The translations under genes were made by a program, and so were the position numbers. DNA of 64,000 nt from the NCBI GenBank assembly GCA_028023455.1, contig JAQFVV010012435.1, positions 3,782,001 through 3,846,000 of the forward strand, written 5' to 3'. Below are positions 1-11,540 of the stretch, in pieces. Source of the stretch: Epiperipatus broadwayi (lineage: Eukaryota > Onychophora > Udeonychophora > Euonychophora > Peripatidae). Position 1 is the first letter of the stretch. Every line of letters begins with the position of its first letter. Under the pieces are notes generated by a model. It searched no databases, was not told the DNA's origin, and saw nothing but the letters and a program-made list of their open reading frames with translations.

Positions 1-208
1 TTCCATTCTTCACTATTTTTACAATTATCTATAATTTAATGATAAAAGTTGGAAGTACAATCATTAGTTTCAAAAAATATGAGGATGACAGTACAGATAT
101 CATACAAATATGACACAAATTTCCAAATTTAAAAGAGTCAAAAATTTCATCTTTGTTTGTATTGTAACATAAGGAAATTGACATCACTAATAGGTAGATT
201 CTTTATTA
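1..208. other. AT-rich flank, nothing recognised
   Basis: Simple AT-rich sequence with no coding pattern, repeat or RNA structure that I can recognise. It is the left flank of the TIR element beginning at 209 and supplies the TA at 207-208. Confidence 0.6.
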
Positions 209-1256
209 CACCTGGGTCTCATTTTATGCGATAGATAGGTTCCTCAGAAAACACACGCAAACAAAATCATTCAAAAATAGACGTAACTTACTTTGAAAAA
301 GGGGGGATGCAGTCTGTGATTTTTCAAAATTCGCGTAAAAGCAAAGCACTAACATAAAATTACTTTAAAATTCACACACAAAAAAATAAGGAAATAAAAT
401 ATGATTAATAAAAAATTTCAAATTTGAAAAAAATTGATACAAGACAAACTTTTTTTAACTATAATATTTAATTGTATTCAAAATAATATATTTTATGCAT
501 AATTTACAGTACAGTAATTTACATTTTTTATGCACGTTTTAATTATTATAGCTATTTGTTGAAAAACACGTTCATTTGCAAACAACTAGTTACCAACTTC
601 ACACTCATGTTGTGTCAGTGGTTTTTTGATGACAATGTAATTAGTAATTAATCTTTGAGATGATGATTTTATTAATTGTTTATGAAACTAGCAACTAAAA
701 ATTAAATTCTTATTTTTGTCTTTAATTTTCAATTTCGTTTAAAAATCAAATTTCACCGTAAGTTATTTTTAAATTGTTAATTACAATTAAAAATCAGATT
801 TTAATTTTTAATTGTCAAATTTAATTGTGCCCACTGCTATTACTGACCCTTTAAAAATAAACTTGTGGACACTAAATGATTAATAATTGATTACGTTCTT
901 CTTTAAAAAGCAAAAACAGAATGTGATTTAAAATGCAAAATTAACACGCACAATGTTTGAACAAATTTACATTATAATCTTGTAAAATTTAATGTGTGTA
1001 TACATAAAATGTGGAAATTATGATTTTAATTTCATTATTGCATAAAATCTTACTATTATAAAGCACTGAAAATATTGAAATTACTAAGATGAAAGTCAAA
1101 TTCCAATAATGTGCTATTACTTTCAATATAACATAAGTGTGCAAAATTTATTATTTAAAGTAATAGCACATTATCGGAGTTCAACTTCTGGTGAAACACG
1201 AATAGCGTAACTTCAAAATCATGTTAAATAAGTCCGCTTAAAAAGAGACCCAGGTG
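209..1256. mobile_element. TA-flanked TIR element, non-autonomous (Tc1/mariner-like MITE)
   Basis: The left end reads CACCTGGGTCTC and the right end GAGACCCAGGTG, a perfect 12-bp terminal inverted repeat. Similarity continues imperfectly to about 22 bp (GCG after the T-run at the left end, CGC before the A-run at the right). Both ends are flanked by TA (207-208 and 1257-1258), the target duplication typical of the IS630-Tc1-mariner superfamily. The 1,048-bp interior has no ORF, so this is a non-autonomous or decayed copy. It contains a second hairpin at 1093-1187. Superfamily assignment is inference from the TA duplication alone; the TIR is seen directly. Confidence 0.6.
1093..1187. repeat. 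hairpin inside the TIR element
   Basis: Two 31-nt arms (1093-1123 and 1157-1187) are inverted copies with about four mismatches, separated by 33 nt. The shared core is AATGTGCTATTACTTT and its complement. It lies near the right end of the 209-1256 element and may be a subterminal repeat. Confidence 0.6.
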
Positions 1257-1258
1257 TA

Positions 1259-2259
1259 TTTGGTTTTAAAGGAGCTTTTTCTTCTTCTATTATTTTCAAA
1301 AGAAAAATTGTAATTTTCTGTAATTTATTTACATATTTATTGTTTATTTATGCAAAATATTTATAAAATATTTATTTTAAACCCAAACAATTATACAATT
1401 ACAAGACAAATCATTAAAACTGTAATTACAGTAAATTGGAGATTGAATCACTGAAAATAAATTCTATTATAGATGCCAATGTATAATTATTTTGTAATAT
1501 TTTAATCCTATGTCAACAGCATGAACAAGTTATTTTTATATATGGCTTGACCTTGCTCTCAAACCCCTACTTTTAATGTTATTTTGCTGATTTTACCATT
1601 ATTTACCAAGAAAACTACACCCAATAATGCTGCCACCTTTAGAATTTTTTCACAGCTTATAAATCAATAATATTTAAATTTAACTGTATAACTATAATGT
1701 AAGCACCTTGTGTTCTTCACATGCAAGCACTTGTCAATGAATGTTGACAATCCTAATTTTTATTTTTAAAGTGAAACATGTGTTTTAGAGACTTTTTTAA
1801 AGATATATATTTTTTTTTTCATAAAATATAGATGAAACATTCATTATTTCAGAAAAATATTTCAGATTTTAGTATAAAATATTTACTTTTATCTTTGAAG
1901 GCAAATTGATATAAAAAGATCAATAATATAAGGCTGCAATTTTTAATTGGATGACAAATATAATTTTATATTCATCACTATTCATTATTTTCATGCATTA
2001 TAAATAGAAATTTATTTTTTAGAAAACTTTTATTTAGTTTAATAATTTAGCAAATTATTAATTTGCATTTTAGAAACTAAGCTAAAGTAAATATACTTTT
2101 AAAAGATAAATATATTTTTTCTGCTGATTCTGTAATTGTTTAATCAAAAGTTTGGAACTTTAAATCTGCCAATAAGAATTATGTACTATGAAATAGTTAA
2201 TAAAGCAAATGTAATTTTAAATTTTAAAACAGAATTTCATTGCTCTTTGATGTCTAAAT
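1259..2259. other. AT-rich non-coding stretch
   Basis: No ORF, TIR or RNA structure recognised. Around 1325-1385 the sequence resembles 4378-4435 (both contain a TTTATGCAA core and AAATATTTATTTT before an ACCCAAA motif). This suggests the paralogy described for 2260-3220 versus 4760-5095 may start further left. Confidence 0.5.
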
Positions 2260-3220
2260 AAATTATTTCATTTTGATTTTAAAAATGGAATTCAAATAAT
2301 AAATCCTTTTTTCAATATTTTCTATAAATTGGTTAAGACTATGATTAAAAACAAAAAGTCTTATTTTTAGTTCTTTATTTTTCTATTTTGCAAAGTTCAA
2401 ATATTATCTTTTAGAACAGGGATGGAGAATCTTTCTTTAGCCAAAGGCCATTTGGATATTTATAATTTCAATCATGAAGCACATAAAATTATCAACTTAA
2501 AATTAGCTTAGTATATTCAAACAAAAATTTAATTAGCCTATTTCTTTAAATACTTTAAACAGGCTTTAACTTATATTCAATGCACTTTAAAATTTTGTAA
2601 TAATCAAGCATATTTTGCCGATAGAGGAAACCTTCCAAACCATCACATAAGATAGCAACTTTTATAAAGATAAGAGTGGCCATCTTATCTTTAACCTAAA
2701 TGTCCACTTATATAGGTGAATCTGAATCATCTTGATTTGGAAGCATGAAGTAGTTTAAAGTATTTACATATGCTTTCTGTGCACTCAATAAATTAATTAC
2801 TGCTCTTCAATAGTTTATTTCTGATAGAATAAAGTAGAATGATTATAAAGTTAGGAGAGATAAAAAGATGTAGTTGAAAAAATAAATATTTTATTTAATT
2901 CTTAATTCAATATTTTCACATGTATTTGCACAGTACTACATGTGTATTTAAATAGAAGTTTTATACAGGTTTATTTTAAATACATTTGTGAAACTGTCTG
3001 GGTGCCATAATGAAAGCTTGTAGAGGCTGGAGTTGGCCTATGAGGCATAGCTTTGGCCACCCCTGTTTTAGAATGTCTTTTATTTGTAAACTTATATTTG
3101 TAATAAATAATATAAAGATTATGAAGATGTGATATAGAATAAAAAATTAATGTAAAAATAAAATGTTGCAAATGTGACCAAGATTACCACTAGGATCTTT
3201 CAAATTAAGAATAGGAGGTG
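2260..3220. repeat. degenerate dispersed repeat, copy 1 (interrupted by hAT element)
   Basis: When the insertion at 2417-3065 is removed, 2260-2416 plus 3066-3220 aligns by eye with 4760-5095. Shared landmarks in order are TTAAAAATGGAATT, a stretch ending in a TTTTGCAAA/TTTTGTAAA motif, the insertion site, a GATATAGAA motif, and a final ATCTTTCAAATTAAGA-like segment. The repeat has no coding content and its nature is unknown. Its value is that the second copy preserves the unoccupied hAT target. Confidence 0.55.
2417..3065. mobile_element. non-autonomous hAT element with 8-bp target duplication
   Basis: The ends are CAGGGATGG at the left and GCCACCCCTG at the right, the CAGGGGTGGC-type terminus common to many hAT transposons. 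Exactly 8 bp, TTTTAGAA, is repeated at 2409-2416 and 3066-3073, matching the hAT target-site length. Subterminal sequence at the right end (GGCATAGCTTTGGCCACC) is the usual hAT style. There is no transposase ORF, so it must have been mobilised in trans. A segment at about 2640-2830 resembles the repeat at 43,760-43,880. The paralogous empty site near 4,933-4,950 supports the boundaries. Confidence 0.85.
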
Positions 3221-4590
3221 TTTGGAATCTATGTGAACAAGATTATTATATTTTAGAAACAGTTCAGTAATTGTGGGTAATGACATTTGAGTTATAAAAA
3301 ACAATTTTTTTATTGATTGCTGAAGCAGACTTATATTGCAACTAGTTAAAATGAGAGTATGAAGAGTTGAGTAAAATGAATTAAGCTAATGAGAAGAGAT
3401 AGTGACTAAGCAAGAAAGAAAAAAGTATATAGTAAATAGCATCTGGTATTGCATAAATTTTACAATAAAGTACTCATGGCAGTACTTTTAAGTGTCAAAC
3501 CTACATGACTATAATGAAACATTCAAATAGTAACCCACATCTAGGAGACCTTTGCTATTCATTCTTATCTTTTGTACTCTCAAACCAGAAAATAAAGTGA
3601 TATAAGTAATCTACTTATTGCCTATAAATTATTTAAAACATCCTATTTATGCTCAAAAGATTGCCTATATTGTCATTCATCAAGAGTTCAACACTAATAT
3701 CCATATTTTGAGAAATGTTCACAAAGTATGGTTTTAATTTGGAAATGGGGATTAACTTTTAATTCCTAATTTCTCTTAGTTGTTGAACCCAATCCAGATT
3801 TCAAATAACTTTAAAAAACCTTTGATATTCTGAAGAGCTGAAGTTATAAGATATATATGTTTTGTATAAGGTACCTCACTTTGTAGGCTTATACCAGCTT
3901 TTAAAAAACCCATGATAAGAATATTATTCCTTTAGACACTTTTCTCTACTTGTAAAATATCATTTCAAATTGCATTTTAGCATGTGTTCTGCATAATGTT
4001 TAATTAAATGTGTATTAATTTATTATAATTCAAAGGCAGTTTTCTTTAGTACATTTAGGGTTCTAAAATGAGTGATTTTTTTTCTTTAGAATTATTCAAA
4101 TTCACATTAAAAAAATTAAAAAGCTCTAAACGTTGCTCATTGCAGATATTGAGATTAGGATGTGAATAATTTGGAGAGCTTGCTTTAAAATATGTTTATT
4201 ATTGTTATTGTTGTATGGTTTACTAAGTATATCTTAAATCTATGACTCTATATTATATTTTAAAAACCTCACAATGTTTTATTTAGTAGATTACTTGGCC
4301 ACCAGACAAATTACAATTGTTTGTTTTGATTTGGTATTGTAAAAAAAAAAAAACATTCTAATTTTCAATAATTGATTTCCATATATAATCTTATTTATGC
4401 AATATATTTGTAAAATATTTATTTTTAACCCAAAATTTAAATTTACACTTATATTTTGTTTTAAAATATTTGCTTTTAAAAAGACCAATCTTAAAAACGT
4501 ATCGTAATAATGGAAGTTCATTTTACTGTCTACCAAAAATGACTGATGTAGTTACCATAGTTACCGGCGAAGGAATTATTTGTGAATTTA
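3221..4590. other. AT-rich non-coding stretch
   Basis: No recognisable gene, TIR or RNA. Short open frames here (for example 4291-4536 on the minus strand) are low-complexity F/I/K/N-rich chance ORFs without recognisable domains. Confidence 0.55.
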
Positions 4591-4591
4591 T

Positions 4592-4738
4592 CTACATAAG
4601 AAAGTATATGAGTACAGACTTTCAGATGACCCATCACTAGTGATGGGTCATCTGAAAGTCTGTGCTCATATACCCTATATTACATATATAGATACAGGTA
4701 TATAATAAGCCTGTGTTTCAGTTACTACATAAGAAAGT
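4592..4738. repeat. 68-bp near-perfect palindrome within 14-bp direct repeats
   Basis: Positions 4605-4672 form a palindrome centred at 4638.5 with a single mismatched pair; the core is CATCACTAGTGATG. The 14-mer CTACATAAGAAAGT occurs at 4592-4605 and again at 4725-4738, enclosing the palindrome and about 50 bp of further sequence. The arrangement looks like a small hairpin insertion with a long target duplication, but a chance or recombination origin is possible. Confidence 0.6.
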
Positions 4739-4759
4739 GTAACTTTTATTCTTAATGTA

Positions 4760-5095
4760 TATTTTCATTCTTTTCTAATGACTTAATTAAAATTTATTTT
4801 AAAAATGGAATTAAATAATAAATATTTTGTTTCAATAACTTTTATGAATCGGCATAACTTTTATTTAAGTAAGAAAAGAAATATTATTATTTACTTTAGT
4901 GCTTTATTTTAATATTTTGTAAACTTCATATACTAACTTCTAGAATATCTATTATTTAAAGCTTATATGTGAAATAAATAATGCAAAATTATCAATATTT
5001 GATATAGAAAAAAGGTTCAATTATAAAAATAATATATTGAAATATTGAGAAAGTTGTCATCAGGTTCTTTTGAAATAAGAGCGGGGGGGGGGTGA
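4760..5095. repeat. degenerate dispersed repeat, copy 2 (hAT-free paralogue)
   Basis: Colinear with 2260-2416 plus 3066-3220. The site equivalent to the hAT insertion reads CTTCTAGAATATC at about 4936-4948, against CTTTTAGAA then ATGTC in copy 1. It ends near a G10 homopolymer at 5082-5092. No coding content. Confidence 0.5.
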
Positions 5096-5096
5096 A

Positions 5097-5896
5097 GTCA
5101 AAAGAGATTAATAGAGGTTCTGTATTAATTTAATGCAATTGTAACAACATTATCATATTTTATTAAATGTACAACAATCCTATTCTAGTTTTTTTTGTTG
5201 TTCTTACTTAATGTCTTTATTCTATATTTGTTTTTTTTTTTTTTGGAATTGGAATAGTTATACCCATTTACAACATTTGCTAATAATATTGAGTGATTAA
5301 CTATTTAAAAAAAAAAATCACAATAAAAGTCTATAGAAATGAAAAGTGTTTTATATGCTATCTACAGCATATTTTTATTATTGCTTTATTTCGCATGGGT
5401 AAATATTTCAGTCATAAAATGTGATAAAATAAAAAATGAATAAAATTTATCATTTTTTTAAATCTAATTCTGTAAAAATTTTACAAATCCTTTTTCTAAA
5501 TTATAACAATATGCATATGTTAACACTGAGTACATTTAATTAGGCTATAATAGATATCAATGACATCATGAAAAAAGGTAAGAGATTAAAATGAGAGTTG
5601 AACTGGATCAACCATTATTAGAAGAAAAAGCAGGATATGTATATTTGAAGTTTTAAACTGGATCCCAAAATATTGTAAATGACTCCTCTGTAAAGGATAG
5701 ATAAGATAAAAAAGTTTGCTTAAGAGATATAGAAAAGTGAAGCATATTAGATAGATATTTACCTTGTAAGTGAGTGATGATGGCTGAAATGGATTACATG
5801 TGAATTGTAGGAAAACATTATCTCATAATTTAATTTTATAACAACAAATCTCATTAAAGATATCTGATGTTTATATTGTTTTACTAAACTATATCA
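5097..5896. other. AT-rich non-coding stretch
   Basis: Contains poly-T and poly-A runs (for example near 5230) and no recognisable gene or repeat. Confidence 0.5.
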
Positions 5897-6290
5897 GTGA
5901 TTCAAACAATAACAAACACTCTATACAGTAGTTCCACCAAATGCAAGCCTTAGTAATCAACTAATGAAAGAAGGTTTGTGCATAAAATCTCTATGTCTTG
6001 CCTACTTATCCAATATTCCCAGACTATTGAGTTTTCATCTTAGGTTCCCAGCTTCATATTTAACTAAATAAGTAATAGGTAGCTGATGAGGATTGCATTA
6101 GATCATAATATCTAGGTGCAATGCTTTCAAATCCAAAGCTCTTCAGTGAGGAGAGCCACAAACTAGAAACTAGTCGAGATATTTGATCAATAGATGTGAG
6201 ATAGATATTTTATGCACAAACTCCATTGATTACTAATGTTTGCATTGTGTAGCACTACTGTATGGAGAGTTTGCTATTGTTATTCACACA
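5897..6290. mobile_element. fold-back MITE, family F1
   Basis: The left arm (about 5897-5990) and the right arm (about 6195-6290) are diverged inverted copies. Shared landmarks from outside in are a CTCCATACAGTAGT-like motif, ATGCAA, TTAGTAATCAA, and TTTGTGCATAAAAT. The interior has TCTAGAAACTAGTC-like sequence that also occurs in the 9.5-kb fold-back. The same arm motif recurs at 26.1, 52.0 and 53.0 kb. No ORF; a hairpin-type DNA transposon derivative is the likeliest explanation. Confidence 0.6.
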
Positions 6291-7213
6291 CACCTTGTGT
6301 AATCGTTTCTTAATGGTGATCATGTGATGTTTTGATGGATTATAATTGATTTTTTGTTAACATTATAATTTAGAGTATAGTCTTTTTATTAATTTTAAAA
6401 ATAATTTAAATTTGATCATATTTCTTACATAGATAAAAATAATATTTAATAGGTTATTATTCTTAAATAGGTTGTGTAAAATAAAAGAAAATTTTTTAGA
6501 GTTATTCCACCATGCTGCAGAATCTGAAACACAAGGGCCGTGGATTCTGACACCTTCAGTGATCAAAGTTTATCTAAATGAAAAATGAAACTTTGAATAT
6601 CATTATTATTCTTTGCATTATCTTCTAGCACATTACAATATTGTTACCATCATTTTCAATTATTGTCAATCTCGTGCAAAATGAAGGTCTCTACAGTTTA
6701 TTCTATTTTCTCTGATTCATAGTTCCTCCACTTCCCATCATTATAACAAATTTCAACCACTGGGCATCCAATTTAAGTCCTCAACTGTTTATATATTATT
6801 ATTTATTTTAAAAACATATCCAGTCTAATTCCATTTTTAGTTCTTATATTTTTCAATAGCATCAATGATACCTATTTGTTCTTTTATCTCCATATTCAAC
6901 TTTTGTTACTTTCAACATACATCACTTCTTGTTTTACTGTAAAGTCTGAAATGCCAAATTGCTCTTATATTATGTATTCAAGCTTCAGACAAAAATGTAA
7001 ATACTGATAAAGCATATTTATTAAAACTTGTTTTAAACCTATAGATATATTTCCTTCTAATATTATTTCTACCAAAAATTCCATACAAATTTAATTCTAT
7101 ACATAATTTTTATCCATTATGTCCTTTTTGTATTAATAAAGAACATATTATACAAGTAAATATTTGAAATACAGGCATTCTTTATATACTTTGAGCTTAA
7201 TTGTAAATATAGG
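6291..7213. other. AT-rich non-coding stretch
   Basis: The first 50 bp carry GGTGATCATGTGAT, which also flanks other F1 copies in complement (26.1, 51.9 and 53.0 kb), so the F1 element may extend to about 6331. The rest has no recognised feature. Confidence 0.45.
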
Positions 7214-7280
7214 GGATGAGATAGCGTGGATAGTTGAAGGGTGCTTGAAAGTCTGAGTTCAAATCCCCTATATTATACAA
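7214..7280 (+). repeat. tRNA-like SINE remnant
   Basis: The sequence GAGTTCAAATCCCC at about 7254-7267 matches a tRNA B box, preceded at tRNA-like spacing by a degenerate A box (TAGCGTGGATAGTTG). There is no foldable acceptor stem, so this is not a tRNA gene. It may be a decayed tRNA-derived SINE head. Confidence 0.35.
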
Positions 7281-8518
7281 GTGCATATATATATATGCAC
7301 ATGCAAACATTAAATTAGTATAGATTATATGTATTTAAAGCTAAGAAACTATTCTTCATCTACACTCTGTATTCTGTAGCAAGCTTCAAGAATAAAATAC
7401 ATCGACCTAGTCTTTAAGCTTTTGATATTTATAAGCTTATTTTTTGTCAACACTAGTATAAATTTTGAATGAAGTTAATATACCAGCCATTTGAAAATAT
7501 GAAATCAAATCATTGATATAAAAATGAAGATACTGTCCCACTTTTAATAACCTTATTTTAATAATCGAACAGAAGTAAACAGCCTTACACAAAATTATCA
7601 TAGATTAATGTATACGTAAATAAGATGAACAAACTAATTTTCCCCATAGTATGAATGAATATCACTTTTGATTCTTGTTATGTATGGACTATTATTTATT
7701 CAAAGCACGAGAGAGAATGATTTATTCCCCTTAATTATATATAAACAAGTCGGCCATGTTATTGTGGAATATTAAAGTGGGAGTGTTTCATATTATAGTA
7801 ACATTTGAATAATTGTGTAGAAAGTTATATATATATATATAATAAACGGATGTTGAGGAACGCTTGTATGTTATATTATTCTATTTTTATTGTTTTCTTG
7901 TAATCGTAAAAACTTATTATTTAAAAAGTTTTATTTATATAACATTTTTATTTACTAACTTATTTAATATGAATTTTTATTTTCAGCATTCTTCAATTTG
8001 TGTATATATTTTTCTGAAAGTGATTTTGAGAATAATATTTTAAATTCTAATTTGTTTTGCTCTAAAATAGTTGAATTTTATTATTTAAATATATTTACAA
8101 GTTTTATTATGAACTTTCTATTCATAAAGTTGTCAATAAATATATTGACTTTGGAAGAAGGTGGAATAATTCGCTGCATGAGTTCATAAATATATATTTT
8201 AAATGCCACATTACATTTACTTCTTAAGAAAATAAGATCAGTATTTTTGAATAAATAATAAAAAAAATGTATTAAATTTAAAACCGTATGAGTTTCAAAA
8301 TAGTCAACATTAAATCAATTACTCATACAATCTTCAAACATACTTTCGAAGTTAACCAATCATTTTATTAATAATAACAATAGTAATAACAAAATTATAT
8401 TTACTGTCAATAAAACCTATAATGAAATAAATATTGTGAAAAGTTAATAAATTTAAGCAGAAAGTAAAAATATATATAATAATAAAGTTGTTCTTACTCT
8501 TATATATAACAAAATACT
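7281..8518. other. AT-rich non-coding stretch
   Basis: Contains a short (TA)n run at about 7829-7842. An AG preceded by TTTTATTTTC at about 7984-7986 resembles a splice acceptor, but the open frame after it (7998-8189) has no recognisable domain and low complexity. Confidence 0.45.
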
Positions 8519-8630
8519 TATAAAATAAAAATATCCAGGAGAATGTAACGCAACCACCATGCCTTTTTGATTTTCTTTTTCTTGGTAACATTTTCCTGAA
8601 AGACAACTGTGGCATCATTAATCGATCCAC
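8519..8630 (-). other. possible orphan exon-like segment, unassigned
   Basis: On the minus strand, an AG (from CTATTAG) is followed by an open frame whose conceptual product includes NDATVVFQENVTKKKKIKKA, then a tryptophan pair and a hydrophobic tail ending at a stop. The residue mix is less F/I/N-biased than the random ORFs nearby. No family is recognised, no partner exon is visible, and a chance frame or transposon fragment is at least as likely. Confidence 0.15.
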
Positions 8631-8989
8631 TAATAGCTATATGATTTAGTATGGTGTCAGAATCTATAAATTAAGATTTATGCTTCGTGGCTTCAGCTCT
8701 TCTATTTCTGTTTCTCAAACATTTTATGAGCTCTCAACAGAAAATATATAGTGTATTTGACCATTATTATGTCAATGGATCAATATTACTCAAATAAGTG
8801 CATATTCAAATTTTGATATATTAGCATGATTTTTTAAACACATCATTATTTGATGGTCAAAATAGTCTATAATCTATAAGTTATGTTAACAATGCAGTGC
8901 CCAGAAAGTATATTAAGCTAAAGCAGACATCTGAAATGGTACAAATTAATTGTTTTGCTTGATGTTTTTCGATCTTTTAAAAGGGTTTT

Positions 8990-9240
8990 ATTATAAATAA
9001 TGATATTGCTTATTTCTTGTCAGGTGGTATAAATAAGTTCTAAAGCAATATACTATCATGTGACCTAAGCTTACATATTTTTATTTTGGCAGAGTATTTT
9101 TTCATCTTCTTAAATCACTCACTATAAGCTTCAAAAAGTGATGATAGTGAAAAATAAAGCACTTTTCTTGACTGTTGTTCCCAAAATTCTCAGACTACTT
9201 TCAAGCTTATGGCATTCATCAGTGAGAAACTGTGGATCTT
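8990..9240. repeat. degenerate relative of the 9.5-kb fold-back
   Basis: The segment AAAATTCTCAGACTA followed by CTTATGGCATTCATC (about 9184-9222) matches in complement the interior of the fold-back at 9521-9758. The remaining sequence is too decayed to define ends. Confidence 0.4.
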
Positions 9241-9520
9241 GGAACAGTGCATCTTGACTTTTAGAATCTAATGCACTTTCCAGCTAATATTATTTACTTC
9301 TATGTTATATTGGTAACCTATAAATGTTTACAATTTAAGCTAATTTTCTATATAGTCATATGGATCTGAATCCAATTCAGTTTTTATATATTACTGTGTC
9401 CTTAGTTTTTCTAATAACTAGAGTCACCTGTAACCTATGACTAAGATTTGATATAAACTAATTAAATATCACATGACCCATCACATGACTTCATCTTTAA
9501 AATAATGCTATTTCAGCAAT

Positions 9521-9758
9521 ATACTTTTTTACCTTCAGCTACATCACTTACTGTAAGATTTAGTATATAATGACAGATGCCAGTTGTCAGTGCTTAATAA
9601 ATCTCTATCCTGTTCTATCACCAGTGAAAGCCATAAGTTTGAAACTAGTCTGAGAATTTTGAATAGGACAGTACAGGATAGGGATTTATTAAGCATTGCC
9701 ATCTGGCATTTATCACTAAAAACTTACTGTAATTAGCGTAGAGAAGGTTAAAAAATAT
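9521..9758. mobile_element. fold-back MITE
   Basis: Two inverted arms of about 90 nt, 9521-9609 and 9673-9758, share ATGCCAG, TGCTTAATAAATC and TATCCTGT, plus an outer TTACTGTAA motif and an outermost TTTTTTACCTT/AAGGTTAAAAAA. The loop carries GAAACTAGTCTGAGAATTTT, also found in complement at 9.18 kb and in degraded form inside the 5.9-kb element. No ORF. A hairpin MITE; the transposase source is unknown. Confidence 0.65.
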
Positions 9759-10069
9759 GCCTGACAAATAAATTTGGTTGTATAACTTGATGCAGAATGA
9801 AATGTTTAGTAATAGTAAATGTATACTAGAGGTGTTTTAAAGTTATTTGTTCTCTCATCATATGCAAGATCAATTCACTACAATTTTAATAAAAAAGAAC
9901 ATTATTTACTAAATCCTAATTACGAATAAAAAAAATCTGTTCAATTGTTATGAATATATTTTATCTGGTGTTTGTACATTTTAATAATAAAAATGATAAA
10001 TCGTTTATGAGAATATAAAAAAGTAGTCTTTAAAATGACTTATTCCAGGCAGAATACCTCTCAAACATT
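9759..10069. other. AT-rich non-coding stretch
   Basis: No feature recognised; it lies immediately upstream of the hAT transposase relic, and I could not identify that element's left TIR here. Confidence 0.45.
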
Positions 10070-11540
10070 GTTTAATTAAGGTTCATTAATGCAAAAGGCT
10101 CCACCACATGCACAAGTTTTTAGATATGAGGTATGAGCAGCTTGTCCTTTCTTTTTCTATCTTCTAATTAAGAAGATTAAAGATTTGATATACTTTAAAA
10201 CCTTGAAAGAAAAACTTCAGAAGAGAATCACGCTAGACAGCATATTTGTTTTAACATCAAAAAGAGATGGTGATAGTTTTCTGGTGTCTTACAATATTTA
10301 TTACTGATAGCAAAATCAGGAAAGCCTCATACTATAGGAAAACAGCTGATTTAACCAGCCATTAAGGTTTTGAAAACTGTTCTACATAAACTTGCATATG
10401 ATATATCCCAAAAAATCCTTTGACAACAACATAGTTCAAAGACATTTGATGAAATGAGTCATGATGTGGAAAGCTTCTTCTGTAATTATCTAAAAACAAA
10501 TCATTTCCCCCTTCAAGTCGATAAGTCAACTTTGAATGGTAATAAAATCCTACTAATAGCATATATTCATTTTATTATATACCAAAAAATCTAACAAGAA
10601 TTCCTTTTTGCAAAAACTTTGACAACAGATACTAAAGATGAATTGATATTTAATGTTTTAAAAGACTATTTCATGGAAAAAGTGATCTCCTTAGTAAATA
10701 TAATATCGGTAGAAGCAGATGAAGCATCAACCATGTTTGGTTGATATCACAGTTTTATAAACTATTTAAAATTAAAAGTATCTGGAATATTTGCAATTCA
10801 CTGCATCATTCACCATCAACATTTAGTATCAATTAATATAAGCACCAGATTGCATCAATCTCTCCAATTTGTCATAACAGCAAAAAACAAGATTTGTGGC
10901 AATGAGTTAAATTCTAGGTTGTTTGAACAGTTGTGTGAAGAAAATGACAAGGACTTTTATTGATTACTTCTTCATACTGAAGTACACTAGCTCTCAAAAG
11001 GCTTATGTTTGAAAAGATGTTTTTTCACTTTTTGAACCCATTTTAGAGTTTTTGGATAATAAAGATCCCATTTTGAAAGAAAATTTAATAAAAGGGAAAC
11101 CAGATATTACTTATTTAACAGATTTATTTGCTAAATTTAATGAGGTTAACTTGAAGTTACAAGGAGACAGCCTGAATTTAATAAATAGTTCAATAATTTA
11201 TCATTGACACATGTTCAGGATGATGACATTTTGGCATATGTTCAACATTTAAATGCTCTTTACTCAGACTTTAAAACCAGATTTGATGATGTTTTAACTA
11301 TGGAAATACCACACTGGGTTATTAATCCATATGGTGCAATTGAAGAATCAAATATCACACCACAAAAGGTATCAGCAGTTCTGGCTTAAAAAAAATGTAA
11401 CTATTACTTAACCTGCAATATGGCATATTGCAAGAAAATTTTTGATAGCTTTTTAATCTTCATACTTCATGGAGAGAGGTTTTAGTGTGGTAACTAATCT
11501 GCTGACAAAAAAAGGAAATCATATGCAAATAACTGAATGA
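10070..11540 (+). pseudogene. hAT transposase relic (SCAND3/ZBED5-like)
   Basis: Translating across many frameshifts and stops gives a protein resembling the domesticated or transposon-borne SCAND3/ZBED family of hAT transposases. In order these are readable: LLIAKSGKPHTIG-like sequence near 10,300; NGN.ILLIAYIHF near 10,540; a segment with SVEADEASTMFG near 10,705; CIIHHQHL near 10,803; TEVHWLSKGLC-like sequence near 10,977; FLDNKDPI near 11,050; GKPDITYLTDLF near 11,096. The only sizeable open piece, 11,204-11,389, contains YVQHLNALYSDFKTRFDDVL and EIPHWVINP, the conserved C-terminal RNase H-fold/dimerisation region. The BED finger is not recognisable. Family proteins are about 600-700 residues; here the remaining part is roughly the last 450 codons. 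It cannot encode a functional enzyme. Confidence 0.85.
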
